From a virus, in IMG/VR virus record IMGVR_UViG_3300031963_001171, positions 1-20,078 of that record: a stretch of 20,078 bases of DNA; one strand, written 5' to 3'. Shown here one piece after another: positions 6,900 through 14,941 of this stretch. The notes below the pieces were generated by a model, which saw only the letters and a program-made list of their open reading frames with translations, was not told where the DNA came from and searched no databases. Each line of letters opens with the position of its first letter. The stretch's first letter is position 1. Both the position numbers and the translations under genes were made by a program.

Positions 6900-7901
6900 A
6901 TGGACATAACGACTAACGAATTAAAAAGTATGAAAGCAAAACAACTCCGCAGAATGGTTCGCGAAGCTATTCAAGAGGTATTAAAAGAAGCAGATTTATC
7001 TCCTGCTGAAAAAGCAGCTAAAGATGCTGAAATTAAAGCAATTGATGCTAAACTTAAGGCACTTCAAGCTAAAAAGGGTGATTTAGCCTCTGGTAGAGAA
7101 GAAATTGTTGAAGATGAAGTTAATGAATTAGCTCGTATCGCCAAAGGATTTCGTTTAGCCGATGAAAACTTTGATGCTACTCCATATGCTAATAGACGCG
7201 TATCAGGAACTTCATTAGAAGATGTTATTAATTACTTCCGTGAAAACCCAGGTGCTGATAAAAAATCATTACAAACACAATTTAATTTTGCTCGTCCACA
7301 AATCTCTAATGCAATTGTAAATGCATTACTTGATGCTGGTGTATTAGTTAAACTAGGTGCTGGTGGTGAGGTTGAAGCTATACCTGAACCAGGTGAAGAA
7401 ACAGCTCCTAAAGCAACTGATCCAGAAGATTTATTTATGGGTGGTGCTGAAGATCCACTTTCAATGTACTTTGATGGTGAACCAAATGCTGATGGTTCTG
7501 AAGATTTTGAACCTGAAGCTGGTGAAATTGAAAAAGCTGAACTATCTGCTTCATCTATGTCTGATGAAGATTATGAGGCATTTATGAAATATGATGATTT
7601 AAAGCGTCGTTTAGATGCTACTAAATCTAACATCTTAAAGATGAGAAAATCTAGAGGTGTTGCTGGTGATATTTCAGATAAACCATCTACTGAATTACAA
7701 CGTTTACGTGATTTAAAGAAATCACTTGAAGATAGAATTGATACATTAGTTGCAGGTTCAGATTATTTGAAAAAGAAACTTGCAAAAGATATGCCACCTG
7801 CTCCACCAGTAGAAACTCCTGATGAAGAAGAAACACTTGATGAAGGATTAGACGAGTGGACAGTAAATAAACTCCAGTTTTATGCTGGTATTAAACCTTA
7901 A
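6900..7901 (+). CDS. Helix-tagged winged-helix protein
   Basis: The protein has 333 residues. Residues 13-31 are the amphipathic helix shared with neighbours (AKQLRRMVREAIQEVLKEAD), containing LKE followed by Ala, an ideal match to T4-type prohead cleavage. Residues 103-153 look like a winged helix-turn-helix (EDVINYFRENPGADKKSLQ, then ARPQISNAIVNALLDAGVLV), suggesting DNA or protein binding. Residues 155-225 are an acidic linker, 226-295 a coiled coil, and the C-terminus LDEWTVNKLQFYAGIKP is a compact conserved-looking tail. The start lies 5 nt after the kinase stop. It may be a packaged DNA-binding protein; this is inferred from the tag and domain, not demonstrated. Confidence 0.75.
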   Translation: MDITTNELKSMKAKQLRRMVREAIQEVLKEADLSPAEKAAKDAEIKAIDAKLKALQAKKGDLASGREEIVEDEVNELARIAKGFRLADENFDATPYANRRVSGTSLEDVINYFRENPGADKKSLQTQFNFARPQISNAIVNALLDAGVLVKLGAGGEVEAIPEPGEETAPKATDPEDLFMGGAEDPLSMYFDGEPNADGSEDFEPEAGEIEKAELSASSMSDEDYEAFMKYDDLKRRLDATKSNILKMRKSRGVAGDISDKPSTELQRLRDLKKSLEDRIDTLVAGSDYLKKKLAKDMPPAPPVETPDEEETLDEGLDEWTVNKLQFYAGIKP

Positions 7902-7904
7902 TAT

Positions 7905-8660
7905 ATGAAAAAATTATTTCAAGACTTATCAAAACTGATTAAAGATAATTGGAAAGCAATATTAATAATTGTAATTGTTTTAGGTATATTATCAAATTAT
8001 TCTGAAATAAAAAAAGTAATCCAAGATGGTTGGTCTGAAGATGAAACAGTTGAAGATATTAATAAAATAGTAAAGATTCACGAAGGAGCTTTTGCATTTT
8101 GTGGTGCATCGGGCGCTATACCTACAGGAAAAAAGATTATTGTTCAAGGAAAGGAATATGATGAAGGATGTGCTATATGTCCTGTACTAAATGGACCATC
8201 TATTTCTAATTTAGCAATGGAAGGTGTTAGTGGAACTTATGGAAAATTTAATGTAAGCGAAAATTTTCAAACTCCTGATGGTACAGATACTACAATATGG
8301 TCTTTATTTTGGTATTATGATTCAACAACCACAGTACCTCAATTCAACCCAGCTACTAAAGAATGGGAATTATTACCACCTGTAAACCGTGCGTTTATTG
8401 TAAATCTTGATGATCCAAGCACAAGCGAAAGTAATATGTTTGCAATGCCTGGTATTATTTTTGATACAACATCTACAGGTATTGTGCTGGCTAAAGTATA
8501 TGGTCCACTTAATGAGGCTGCTGTTCCATTACGTAAAGCTATTCCTGTAAAATCAGGAATGAAATCCATAACTGCAGCTAAAGAAGGATTTCCTTATCCT
8601 GTAGGAACACCAGTTCCTATTAGTGATTTAAGTAAAGAACTTCAGAAACAAAATAAATAA
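7905..8660 (+). CDS. Single-pass membrane protein with cysteine-containing ectodomain
   Basis: The protein has 251 residues. Residues 17-30 are a hydrophobic segment (AILIIVIVLGILS) preceded by lysines, so it is probably an N-in signal anchor with the rest outside the cytoplasm. The ectodomain has C66, C89 and C92 (the last two as CAIC), which could form disulphides or hold a cofactor, and is otherwise beta-rich with no recognised fold. The start is 3 nt after the previous stop. Together with the next membrane protein it may form an envelope or lysis pair; this is a positional inference only. Confidence 0.75.
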   Translation: MKKLFQDLSKLIKDNWKAILIIVIVLGILSNYSEIKKVIQDGWSEDETVEDINKIVKIHEGAFAFCGASGAIPTGKKIIVQGKEYDEGCAICPVLNGPSISNLAMEGVSGTYGKFNVSENFQTPDGTDTTIWSLFWYYDSTTTVPQFNPATKEWELLPPVNRAFIVNLDDPSTSESNMFAMPGIIFDTTSTGIVLAKVYGPLNEAAVPLRKAIPVKSGMKSITAAKEGFPYPVGTPVPISDLSKELQKQNK

Positions 8661-8666
8661 TAAAGT

Positions 8667-9386
8667 ATGAGCCAAGTTAAAAATTTCGCTAAAGAAAACA
8701 GAAAAACCTTATGGTTAGCTATATTGCTACTTTTGGGATTTTTCATTTATGGTAGTTTTTCAAACAGCTATCATAAGGCAGAAATTAAAGAATTAGAAAA
8801 AGAAATTGCTGTAGTACAAGATCAGTTTGAAGAAGCTTTTAACGAAAAAGAGCGTTTTAGAGATTCATCTATTGCTTATGAGCTTTTAGCTGAACAAGCT
8901 GGAGATGAGGCTGATGCTTTTAAAGCTAAAGCCGCTAAAGAACGCAAAGCAAAAGAAGAAGCATTAGCTACTCTTCGCAACTTACCTAAAGATATTATTG
9001 ATACTTTCTTTATTAATCGCTATGCTAATGTAACTAAATCAGATGTTGGTTTAGAACTTGATAAAAACGTTGGTAACGAAATTATAGTTGAATTAGTTGA
9101 AAAAGATCATTTAGTAGGTGAATTAGCTACTGCTGAAAATTTAAATAATACATTAGGTGTTCAAGTTAAATCATTAGAAAGCTCACTTATGTTTTCTAAA
9201 GCAGCATTAGTACAAGCCGATTCAGCAATTGCTTTAAAATCAAAACAATTTGAATTATCACAACAAGTAAGTGAATTACTTAAAAAAGACCTTAAAACAG
9301 CCAAAAATAAAGCATTTTGGAATAAGTTTAAGGGCGCTGGCGTTGGAATAGCCGCTGGTGTAGTAGTTGGCTTATTAGTTAAATAA
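8667..9386 (+). CDS. Spanin-like coiled-coil membrane protein
   Basis: The protein has 239 residues. Residues 14-30 are a transmembrane helix (LWLAILLLLGFFIYGS). Residues 37-105 form a long heptad coiled coil, and residues 105-150 a conserved-looking middle (LPKDIIDTFFINRYANVTKS, then VELVEKDHLV). A second coiled coil follows, and the last 17 residues are a Gly-rich hydrophobic tail (GAGVGIAAGVVVGLLV). N-terminal anchor plus periplasmic coiled coil resembles i-spanin/Rz architecture, but the second C-terminal hydrophobic segment is atypical and there is no lipobox. From memory, similar proteins occur in Bacteroidota phages near lysis genes. A strong terminator follows. The spanin role is inferred. 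Confidence 0.7.
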   Translation: MSQVKNFAKENRKTLWLAILLLLGFFIYGSFSNSYHKAEIKELEKEIAVVQDQFEEAFNEKERFRDSSIAYELLAEQAGDEADAFKAKAAKERKAKEEALATLRNLPKDIIDTFFINRYANVTKSDVGLELDKNVGNEIIVELVEKDHLVGELATAENLNNTLGVQVKSLESSLMFSKAALVQADSAIALKSKQFELSQQVSELLKKDLKTAKNKAFWNKFKGAGVGIAAGVVVGLLVK

Positions 9387-9408
9387 GATCCTTGCAATCC
9401 CATGCACT

Positions 9409-9440
9409 GAGGCTCAACCATAGTGGTTGGGCCTCTTTTA
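9409..9440 (+). terminator. Strong intrinsic terminator before the terminase gene
   Basis: GAGGCTCAACCA (9409-9420) pairs with TGGTTGGGCCTC (9424-9435), giving a 12-bp stem with one G-T pair and a tiny loop, followed by TTTTA. This is the best terminator in the window. It closes the membrane-protein operon and separates it from the packaging genes. Confidence 0.85.
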
Positions 9441-9442
9441 AT

Positions 9443-9450
9443 ATATTTAT
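9443..9450 (+). promoter_or_regulatory. Candidate late-promoter element before terminase
   Basis: ATATTTAT occurs 23 nt before the terminase ATG and directly after the terminator. The same octamer sits 20 nt before the portal ATG and 21 nt before the post-portal gene. Consistent spacing suggests a -10-like late element, but the window is AT-rich. Confidence 0.35.
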
Positions 9451-9473
9451 ATATATAACCAACAGCGTTAAAT

Positions 9474-11057
9474 ATGTCGCAACAGGCTGATATTAAAGAA
9501 ATAATAAAACAGGAGTATATTAAATGTGCAATGGATCCTGTACATTTCTTTAGAAAATATTGTTATATTACCCACCCAGTTAAAGGTAGAACACTATTTC
9601 ATCTTTATCCGTTTCAGGAGGCTACACTAACTGATTTTAGAAATAATCGATTTTCAATTGTAAATAAATCTCGCCAGTTAGGTATCTCCACATTAGTAGC
9701 AGGTTATTCTTTGTGGACAATGTTGTTTAATAAAGATAAAACTGTATTGTGTATAGCTACTAAACAAGAAACCGCTCGTGGGATGGTTGAGAAGGTACAA
9801 TTCATGTATGAAAACTTACCTTCATGGCTTAAGGGTAATCAAAAACCAATATCAAATAATAAATTATCCTTCCAGTTAGCTAATAACTCCAGAATTGTAG
9901 CTACATCAGCTGCCTCAGATGCAGGTCGATCCTACGCCGTATCTTTGTTACTAATAGATGAGGCTGCGTTTATTGAAGGTATTGATAAAATTTATACGAG
10001 TATTAAACCAACCATTGCAACGGGAGGAGGAATTATAGCATTATCCTCTCCAAATGGTATTGGTAACTGGTTTCATAAAACATATGCTGAGGCTCAAATT
10101 GGTAAAAACGACTTTTATCCAATTGAGCTAAAATGGAATTTACATCCTGATAGAGATGAGGCTTGGGAGCTACGTGAGCGTGCTAACATGTCACCACGTG
10201 AATTTGCTCAAGAGTATGATTGTGACTTCCTTGGTTCTGGTAACTCAGTAATTGAACCTGATAATCTATCATTTTATGAACAAACGTACATCCAGGAACC
10301 TGTCGAGCGCCGCTTTATGGGTGGCGACTTTTGGATATTTCAGTATCCTGACTATACTAGGAATTATATTATTAGCGCTGACGTTGCTCGCGGTGATGGT
10401 TCAGACTACTCTGCGTTTCACGTTATTGATGTGGACTCGTGTGAGCAAGTGGCTGAGTATAAATCACAAATCGATACTCGTTCCTATGGTAATATGCTTG
10501 TTTCTGTTGCTAGTGAATATAATAATGCTTTACTTGTGGTTGAAAATGCAAACGTGGGTTGGGACGTCGTTAATACGATAATTGAAAAAGGGTATCAAAA
10601 TATGTATTATTCACCTCGTGCTTATGGTGAAATGCAAATGGATAAATGGATGGCTAAGATGGGAAGTGATCAAACAGTTCCTGGATTTACTACATCAGTA
10701 AAGACAAGACCACTTGTTGTCTCCAAGATGGAGGCGTATATTCGAGATAGAGCATTCATCTTTCGATCTAAAAGATTGTTAGAGGAGTTGCGTGTATTTA
10801 TTTGGAATAATGGTAAAGCACAAGCCCAAACAGGTTATAATGATGACTTAGTTATGGCTTTAGGTATTGGATTATTTACTAGAGATACTGGTGTTAAGTT
10901 CGCTCAACAAGGTATGGATTTAACCCGATTATCTATTAATAATATATCTAATGCTCAAAATCCAGCAATGCTTCCACCATCACTACCAAACGGTGCATCA
11001 AATCCATATATAGCCGAAACCCCGTACGGTTTTGAAGATTTTAGATGGGTGCTTTAA
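9474..11057 (+). CDS. terL: Terminase large subunit (gp17-like)
   Basis: The protein has 527 residues and is a packaging motor that cuts concatemeric DNA and pumps it through the portal. The ATPase half contains a P-loop NKSRQLGIST (residues 64-73) lacking Lys at the usual GK(S/T) position (Ile71), with K65 or R67 available as the displaced basic residue. It also has Walker B SLLLIDEAAF (D162, E163) and a coupling motif SSPNG (191-195). The nuclease half has D303 (SADVARGDGSD), E357 (VVENAN) and D457/D458 (GYNDDLVMA), the acidic triad of terminase RNase-H-like nucleases. Length is somewhat below T4 gp17 (610). It follows the strong terminator, with its own candidate promoter and no Shine-Dalgarno. 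Identification is firm. Confidence 0.97.
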   Translation: MSQQADIKEIIKQEYIKCAMDPVHFFRKYCYITHPVKGRTLFHLYPFQEATLTDFRNNRFSIVNKSRQLGISTLVAGYSLWTMLFNKDKTVLCIATKQETARGMVEKVQFMYENLPSWLKGNQKPISNNKLSFQLANNSRIVATSAASDAGRSYAVSLLLIDEAAFIEGIDKIYTSIKPTIATGGGIIALSSPNGIGNWFHKTYAEAQIGKNDFYPIELKWNLHPDRDEAWELRERANMSPREFAQEYDCDFLGSGNSVIEPDNLSFYEQTYIQEPVERRFMGGDFWIFQYPDYTRNYIISADVARGDGSDYSAFHVIDVDSCEQVAEYKSQIDTRSYGNMLVSVASEYNNALLVVENANVGWDVVNTIIEKGYQNMYYSPRAYGEMQMDKWMAKMGSDQTVPGFTTSVKTRPLVVSKMEAYIRDRAFIFRSKRLLEELRVFIWNNGKAQAQTGYNDDLVMALGIGLFTRDTGVKFAQQGMDLTRLSINNISNAQNPAMLPPSLPNGASNPYIAETPYGFEDFRWVL

Positions 11058-11059
11058 AT

Positions 11060-11072
11060 TATAAATATTTAT
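11060..11072 (+). promoter_or_regulatory. T4-type late promoter match before portal gene
   Basis: TATAAATA at 11060-11067 is the exact T4 late-promoter octamer. It overlaps ATATTTAT (11065-11072), which recurs before neighbouring genes; together they form a palindrome ATAAATATTTAT. The octamer ends 25 nt before the portal ATG, a spacing typical of T4 late genes. It could be chance in AT-rich DNA. Confidence 0.5.
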
Positions 11073-11092
11073 TGATATAATAAAATTACAAA

Positions 11093-12979
11093 ATGGCTGA
11101 ACAAAGTACAGGCTTATTTGATAGGTTAAGACGCCTCTTTTCTACAGATGTTATTATTAGAAATGTAGGTAACAATCAATTAAGAACAATAGACGTTGAC
11201 AGAATTCAGGCTTACGGCAATATAAAAACAAATGCATTAATTGATAGATTCACTAAGTTGCATCGTTATGGCGCTAATATGCCATACAACCCAACAATGA
11301 ACTATCAAACATTGCGTATTCAGTTATATACTGACTATGAAGCAATGGATACAGAATCAATCATTGCCTCTGCTCTTGATATTGTTTCAGATGAAGCTAC
11401 ATTAAAAAATGAAAATGGAGAAATATTGCAAATTAAATCACCAGATGAAAATTTGCAACGTATCCTATATAACTTATTCTACGATGTTTTAAACATCGAA
11501 TTTAACTTATGGTTGTGGATCCGTAACATGTGTAAGTATGGTGATTTTTACTTGTACTTACAAATTGCTGAAAAATTTGGTATCTACGGTGCTATACCAC
11601 TTTCAGTGTACGATATGGTTCGTGAAGAAGGATTAGATCCTGCTAACCCATCTTATGTATGCTTTAAGATTGATCCAATGGTAATTGCTGCTGGTGGTAT
11701 CAATAGCCGTGTTAAAGATAGAGATGGTAAGATCAAGTTTGAAAACTATGAAGTAGCGCATTTTAGACTATTAACTGATGCTAACTACTTACCTTATGGA
11801 CGCTCATATATTGAGCCTGCTCGCAAAACTTACAAGCAATATATTTTGATGAAAGACGCGATGTTACTACATCGTGTTACCCGTGCCCCAGAAAAACGTA
11901 TCTTCTATGTTGACATTGGAAACTTACCTCCAAATGAAGTAGATGGATACATGGAGAAGTTAAAGCAAAGAATGCAGAAAGTTCCATTCATTGATAAGAA
12001 CACTGGTGAATATAACCTCCGCTACAACATGATGAACTTAATGGAGGACTTCTATATTCCACAACGTGGCGCTAATAGCAATACTAAGATTGATACGTTA
12101 AAAGGTCTTGAGTATAACGCTATTGAAGACGTAAACTTCTTACGTGATGAAATGTTAGCTGCCCTTAAAGTACCTAAAGCATTCTTCGGATTTGAAAAAG
12201 ACTTAACTGGTAAAGCTACATTAGCTGCTGAAGATATTCGCTTCGCTCGTACAGTTGAGCGTATCCAACGCATTGTATTATCTGAGTTGTATAAGATTGC
12301 TTTAGTACACTTGTATACTCAAGGATACGATGGTGCTTCATTAAATAATTTTGAATTAGCATTAACAGTTCCATCAATTATCTACGAACAAGAGAAAGTA
12401 GCATTGTGGAAAGAAAAAATAGATTTAGCTAAAAATATCCAAGATACCAAATTATTACCTTCAGATTGGATTTACCACCATGTATTCCAATTCAGTGAGG
12501 ATCAATACGATGAATACCGTGATTTAGTATTAGAGGATATGAAACGTACATTCCGCTTATCACAAGTTGAAAACGAGGGTAATGACCCAGCTAAATCAGG
12601 TAAATCCTATGGTACACCACATGACCTTGCTTCGTTATATGGTAAAGGCAGAATGGGTAATGGTGAGACTGGTGCTATTCCTCCTGGATATGATGAAAAG
12701 AATCCTGTAGGCCGTCCTAAAGAAAAAGCATCTATTGTTGGTACACAACAAAGAGCATTAGGTAAAGATCCATTAGGTAGTGCTGAAAATACTATCTATA
12801 CTGCTAATATACCTGATGAAGGAAGTGGTACACCTAAAGGTGGATCTCCATTAGCCTTAGCTGAATCTTTACGCTATAAAGATATGCTTAAAGGTATGCG
12901 TGCCGATATGGATAATAAGCAAAACATATTTGAGCAGGAATCTACATTATTAGACGAAAAAAATATTAAGGGCATATAA
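11093..12979 (+). CDS. Portal vertex protein (gp20-like)
   Basis: The protein has 628 residues and is the dodecameric ring at the head vertex through which DNA passes and on which the prohead assembles. Recognisable T4-type portal stretches are NPTMNYQTLRIQLYTDYEAM, DIVSDEATLKNENGE, the clip/stem region around RKTYKQYILMKDAMLLHRVT and the AEDIRFARTVERIQ helix with upstream FFGFEKDLTGKATL. T4 gp20 has 524 residues. The extra length here is mostly the C-terminal 120 residues, a Gly/Pro/Lys-rich low-complexity extension (about 505-628) ending in a charged helix. It has its own candidate late promoter, and its stop codon forms the start of a repeated AT-rich element. Identification is firm. Confidence 0.96.
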   Translation: MAEQSTGLFDRLRRLFSTDVIIRNVGNNQLRTIDVDRIQAYGNIKTNALIDRFTKLHRYGANMPYNPTMNYQTLRIQLYTDYEAMDTESIIASALDIVSDEATLKNENGEILQIKSPDENLQRILYNLFYDVLNIEFNLWLWIRNMCKYGDFYLYLQIAEKFGIYGAIPLSVYDMVREEGLDPANPSYVCFKIDPMVIAAGGINSRVKDRDGKIKFENYEVAHFRLLTDANYLPYGRSYIEPARKTYKQYILMKDAMLLHRVTRAPEKRIFYVDIGNLPPNEVDGYMEKLKQRMQKVPFIDKNTGEYNLRYNMMNLMEDFYIPQRGANSNTKIDTLKGLEYNAIEDVNFLRDEMLAALKVPKAFFGFEKDLTGKATLAAEDIRFARTVERIQRIVLSELYKIALVHLYTQGYDGASLNNFELALTVPSIIYEQEKVALWKEKIDLAKNIQDTKLLPSDWIYHHVFQFSEDQYDEYRDLVLEDMKRTFRLSQVENEGNDPAKSGKSYGTPHDLASLYGKGRMGNGETGAIPPGYDEKNPVGRPKEKASIVGTQQRALGKDPLGSAENTIYTANIPDEGSGTPKGGSPLALAESLRYKDMLKGMRADMDNKQNIFEQESTLLDEKNIKGI

Positions 12980-13000
12980 TATCTACATATTTATAGGTAG
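12977..13000 (+). repeat. Repeated intergenic element, copy 1
   Basis: TAATATCTACATAT, then TTATAGGTAG, closely matches 17040-17065 apart from a 2-nt insertion and two substitutions. It contains ATATTTAT (12987-12994), 21 nt before the next ATG. A small bulged hairpin (ATAG-G-TA / TA-CTAT, 12993-13010) overlaps its end. Candidate late promoter or RNA-processing site. Confidence 0.5.
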
Positions 13001-13015
13001 TGCATACTATTTAAT

Positions 13016-13870
13016 ATGAAAATTAAACATAGTAAATTTAAAAATACCGGTATATTATTTGAATTGCTGGTACGCCAGATAGCAAGCGACACCATTTCTG
13101 GTGTTGATTCTGCTGCTATCGGGTTAGTTAAGAAATATTTTTCCAAATCCGAATTAACTAAAGAACACAAACTATATCAAGCATTAGTTAGTACTAAAGC
13201 ATTGACTGAAGGTAAAGCTGAATCATTAATTAATGCAACGCTTGAAATATCTTCTCGTTTAAATCGTTCTGCGTTACGTAAAGAAAAATATAATTTAATC
13301 AAGGATATTCGTGAATCTTATGATTTAGAAGAATTTTTTAAATCTAAGATCAACAACTATTCACAATATGCTGCTGCATATAATTTAATTGAGGCTCACA
13401 ACTCATTAGAGTTTGTTGAGCCATCTCAAGTTATTGAAAATAAAGTAACATTGCTTGAGCATATTACACGCAAAGAGGTTAAAAAAGAAGATGTTAAAGA
13501 TCGCGTGTTAGAAGAATATGCTAAAATGGATAAGGGTACTCGTATTCTAGCCTATAAAATGTTGCTTGAAAAATTCAACGAAAAATACGGTGATATGTCT
13601 CCAGCACAAAAAGCTGTGTTGAAAGAATACATCAACAATATTTCTAATACTGTTAAATTACGTGAATTTGTAAATGAAAGCTTTACTGCTATTAAATCAC
13701 AAATTGCACAATTAAGCAAAATAGTGTCTGATAAAACTATTCAAATTAAATTGAATGAGGTGGCTACATTTTTAAAGCCACTTGATAAAAATCAAAATGT
13801 AAAGGATGATAATATCATTGCTTTACTTCAGTTTCATCAATTAATTGAAGAATTAAAATCCGTAAAATAA
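13016..13870 (+). CDS. Conserved-looking helical post-portal protein, unassigned
   Basis: The protein has 284 residues and is almost wholly alpha-helical and lysine-rich, with no signal peptide or membrane segment. The N-terminus KIKHSKFKNTGILFELLVRQ, followed by IASDTISG, resembles from memory an uncharacterised protein that follows the portal gene in pelagiphage-type T4-like phages. T4 has the small core proteins gp67 and gp68 at this position, but there is no visible similarity to them. A prohead-core or head-assembly role is inferred from position between portal and protease. It starts 36 nt after the portal gene behind a candidate promoter, has no Shine-Dalgarno, and its stop overlaps the next start (TAATG). 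Confidence 0.8.
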   Translation: MKIKHSKFKNTGILFELLVRQIASDTISGVDSAAIGLVKKYFSKSELTKEHKLYQALVSTKALTEGKAESLINATLEISSRLNRSALRKEKYNLIKDIRESYDLEEFFKSKINNYSQYAAAYNLIEAHNSLEFVEPSQVIENKVTLLEHITRKEVKKEDVKDRVLEEYAKMDKGTRILAYKMLLEKFNEKYGDMSPAQKAVLKEYINNISNTVKLREFVNESFTAIKSQIAQLSKIVSDKTIQIKLNEVATFLKPLDKNQNVKDDNIIALLQFHQLIEELKSVK

Positions 13871-14550
13871 TGGATTTAAAAGAGTACATAAGATCATTAG
13901 TACAACAGGAGCTAGAAGAGATATCTGCTACTGGCGCTATTGGTGTTGGTGCTGGTCCTATTATGACTGCTAATTGGGTTGCTCCTAAAGGACAAAAGAA
14001 AAATGCAGCTACAAAATATGCTGAAAAAGAAGGTTGGAAAGTAACTAAAGGTGAAACAACAATGCCTTCAGATTCTAAAGTAAGAGATTATAAAACACTT
14101 ACAGGTAAGAAGAAAAAAGGCGTTAAAATATACAAAGAAGAAAGTAACTACGATAAAGCATCTCAATATAGTGCTGCTAGTGGTTATACTGCAGCTAGTG
14201 GTTACACTGGTCCTAGTTTAGCTACTAAAGGTACAGGTGAGTTAAAAGAAAATAAAATGAAATCATTAAACGACATTATTGAGCAAGAGTTACTTAACGA
14301 AATTTCTTACTCTAAATTTAAAAACGAAGTAACCTACAGAACTAAAGCTGAAAGATTACATAAAGCTGTTCGTGAGGTAAAACGTAAATTACAAGAAATT
14401 GATCGTATTGTAGAATATACTCAACGTATTAAACAAGAATTAAGTGAGGGTGATGGTATTCAATATTGGAACCGCACTAATAATGCTGTTGCTAATATAG
14501 CTGAAATGGTAAATCATTTAAATAATAAAATTAAAAATCTAAATCAATAA
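13870..14550 (+). CDS. Protein with two copies of the head-region helix tag
   Basis: The protein has 226 residues. It carries the short helix twice: at the N-terminus (MDLKEYIRSLVQQELEEISATG) and again at residues 130-147 (MKSLNDIIEQELLNEIS). Each contains LxE (LEE, LNE) just before Ile-Ser, matching prohead-protease cleavage preferences. Between them lies a Gly/Ala/Lys-rich, probably disordered region with a short tandem repeat. After the second copy comes a basic coiled-coil domain (150-225). The layout suggests two proteins joined in one polypeptide, separable by protease. The start overlaps the previous stop and the stop overlaps the next start (both TAATG). No named family recognised. 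Confidence 0.75.
   Translation: MDLKEYIRSLVQQELEEISATGAIGVGAGPIMTANWVAPKGQKKNAATKYAEKEGWKVTKGETTMPSDSKVRDYKTLTGKKKKGVKIYKEESNYDKASQYSAASGYTAASGYTGPSLATKGTGELKENKMKSLNDIIEQELLNEISYSKFKNEVTYRTKAERLHKAVREVKRKLQEIDRIVEYTQRIKQELSEGDGIQYWNRTNNAVANIAEMVNHLNNKIKNLNQ
14173..14208 (+). repeat. Tandem 18-bp coding repeat (AASGYT x2)
   Basis: Two adjacent 18-nt units (14173-14190, 14191-14208) differ at two third-codon positions and encode AASGYT twice (residues 102-113 of the host protein). Slippage or recent duplication of a flexible linker is the likely cause. Confidence 0.85.
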
Positions 14551-14786
14551 TGGCAAACGTACCTTCAAATTTCAATGCAGCTGTTATAAGTGGATCAGCT
14601 TCTATTTCTGGTTCATTTGCTGGTTTTACAACTTTAACAGCTGGAACTTTTACAGGATTAAAAGATGGATATGGAGCTGCTTTAGCAAGTGGAACAAATA
14701 CAATTGCTTTTTCAGCTGGTGTTAATGTTCCTCTTACTGTAACTAGTGCCTCTATTTCTTCAGGTGTAGTATTATTATATCCTTAA
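14550..14786 (+). CDS. Small Ser/Gly/Thr/Ala-rich beta protein
   Basis: The protein has 78 residues, composed mainly of Ser, Gly, Ala, Thr and Val, with alternating strand-like segments (SASISGSFAGFTTLTAGTF and PLTVTSASISSGVVLLYP) and almost no charge. It lacks a signal peptide and a clear transmembrane helix. The composition resembles capsid decoration or fibre-like beta proteins, but no specific family is recognised. The start is coupled to the previous stop (TAATG). Codon use looks like that of its neighbours. Confidence 0.65.
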   Translation: MANVPSNFNAAVISGSASISGSFAGFTTLTAGTFTGLKDGYGAALASGTNTIAFSAGVNVPLTVTSASISSGVVLLYP

Positions 14787-14797
14787 AATAAATAATA

Positions 14798-14929
14798 ATG
14801 GCAAAAGCAAAAGGTGGTGCTAAAGAAGCCCGTAAAATAACCTTTGGTAAAAGAAAAGGTGGCAAAGCAAGAAAGTCACGTGGACCTAAAGATAAAAAAG
14901 TATCAAAATACAGAGGCCAAGGCCGCTAA
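14798..14929 (+). CDS. 43-residue very basic protein
   Basis: The product opens MAKAKGGAKEARKITFGKRK and ends KDKKVSKYRGQGR. It is Lys/Arg/Gly-rich, with only two acidic residues. From memory, similar tails (GPKDK..KYRGQGR) occur in tiny proteins beside structural genes of Bacteroidota phages. The frame exactly occupies the gap between two genes (11 nt and 12 nt spacers, A-rich leader AATAATAATG). Its charge suits binding packaged DNA or the acidic scaffold; this is inferred. T4 head clusters also contain small core proteins here, but no homology is visible. Confidence 0.75.
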   Translation: MAKAKGGAKEARKITFGKRKGGKARKSRGPKDKKVSKYRGQGR

Positions 14930-14941
14930 ATAAAACAAAAG

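Noticed and set aside
7357-7587. Leucine-rich forward frame inside 6900-7901
   Set aside because: Out-of-frame reading of an acidic linker; no independent start context.
10252-10581. Forward hydrophobic open frame inside the terminase gene
   Set aside because: Lies wholly within the nuclease domain of the terminase, which has clear catalytic motifs in its own frame.
14161-14220. Short tandem repeats as a possible CRISPR or attachment site
   Set aside because: Only two in-frame 18-nt units inside a gene, with no spacers; they simply encode AASGYT twice.
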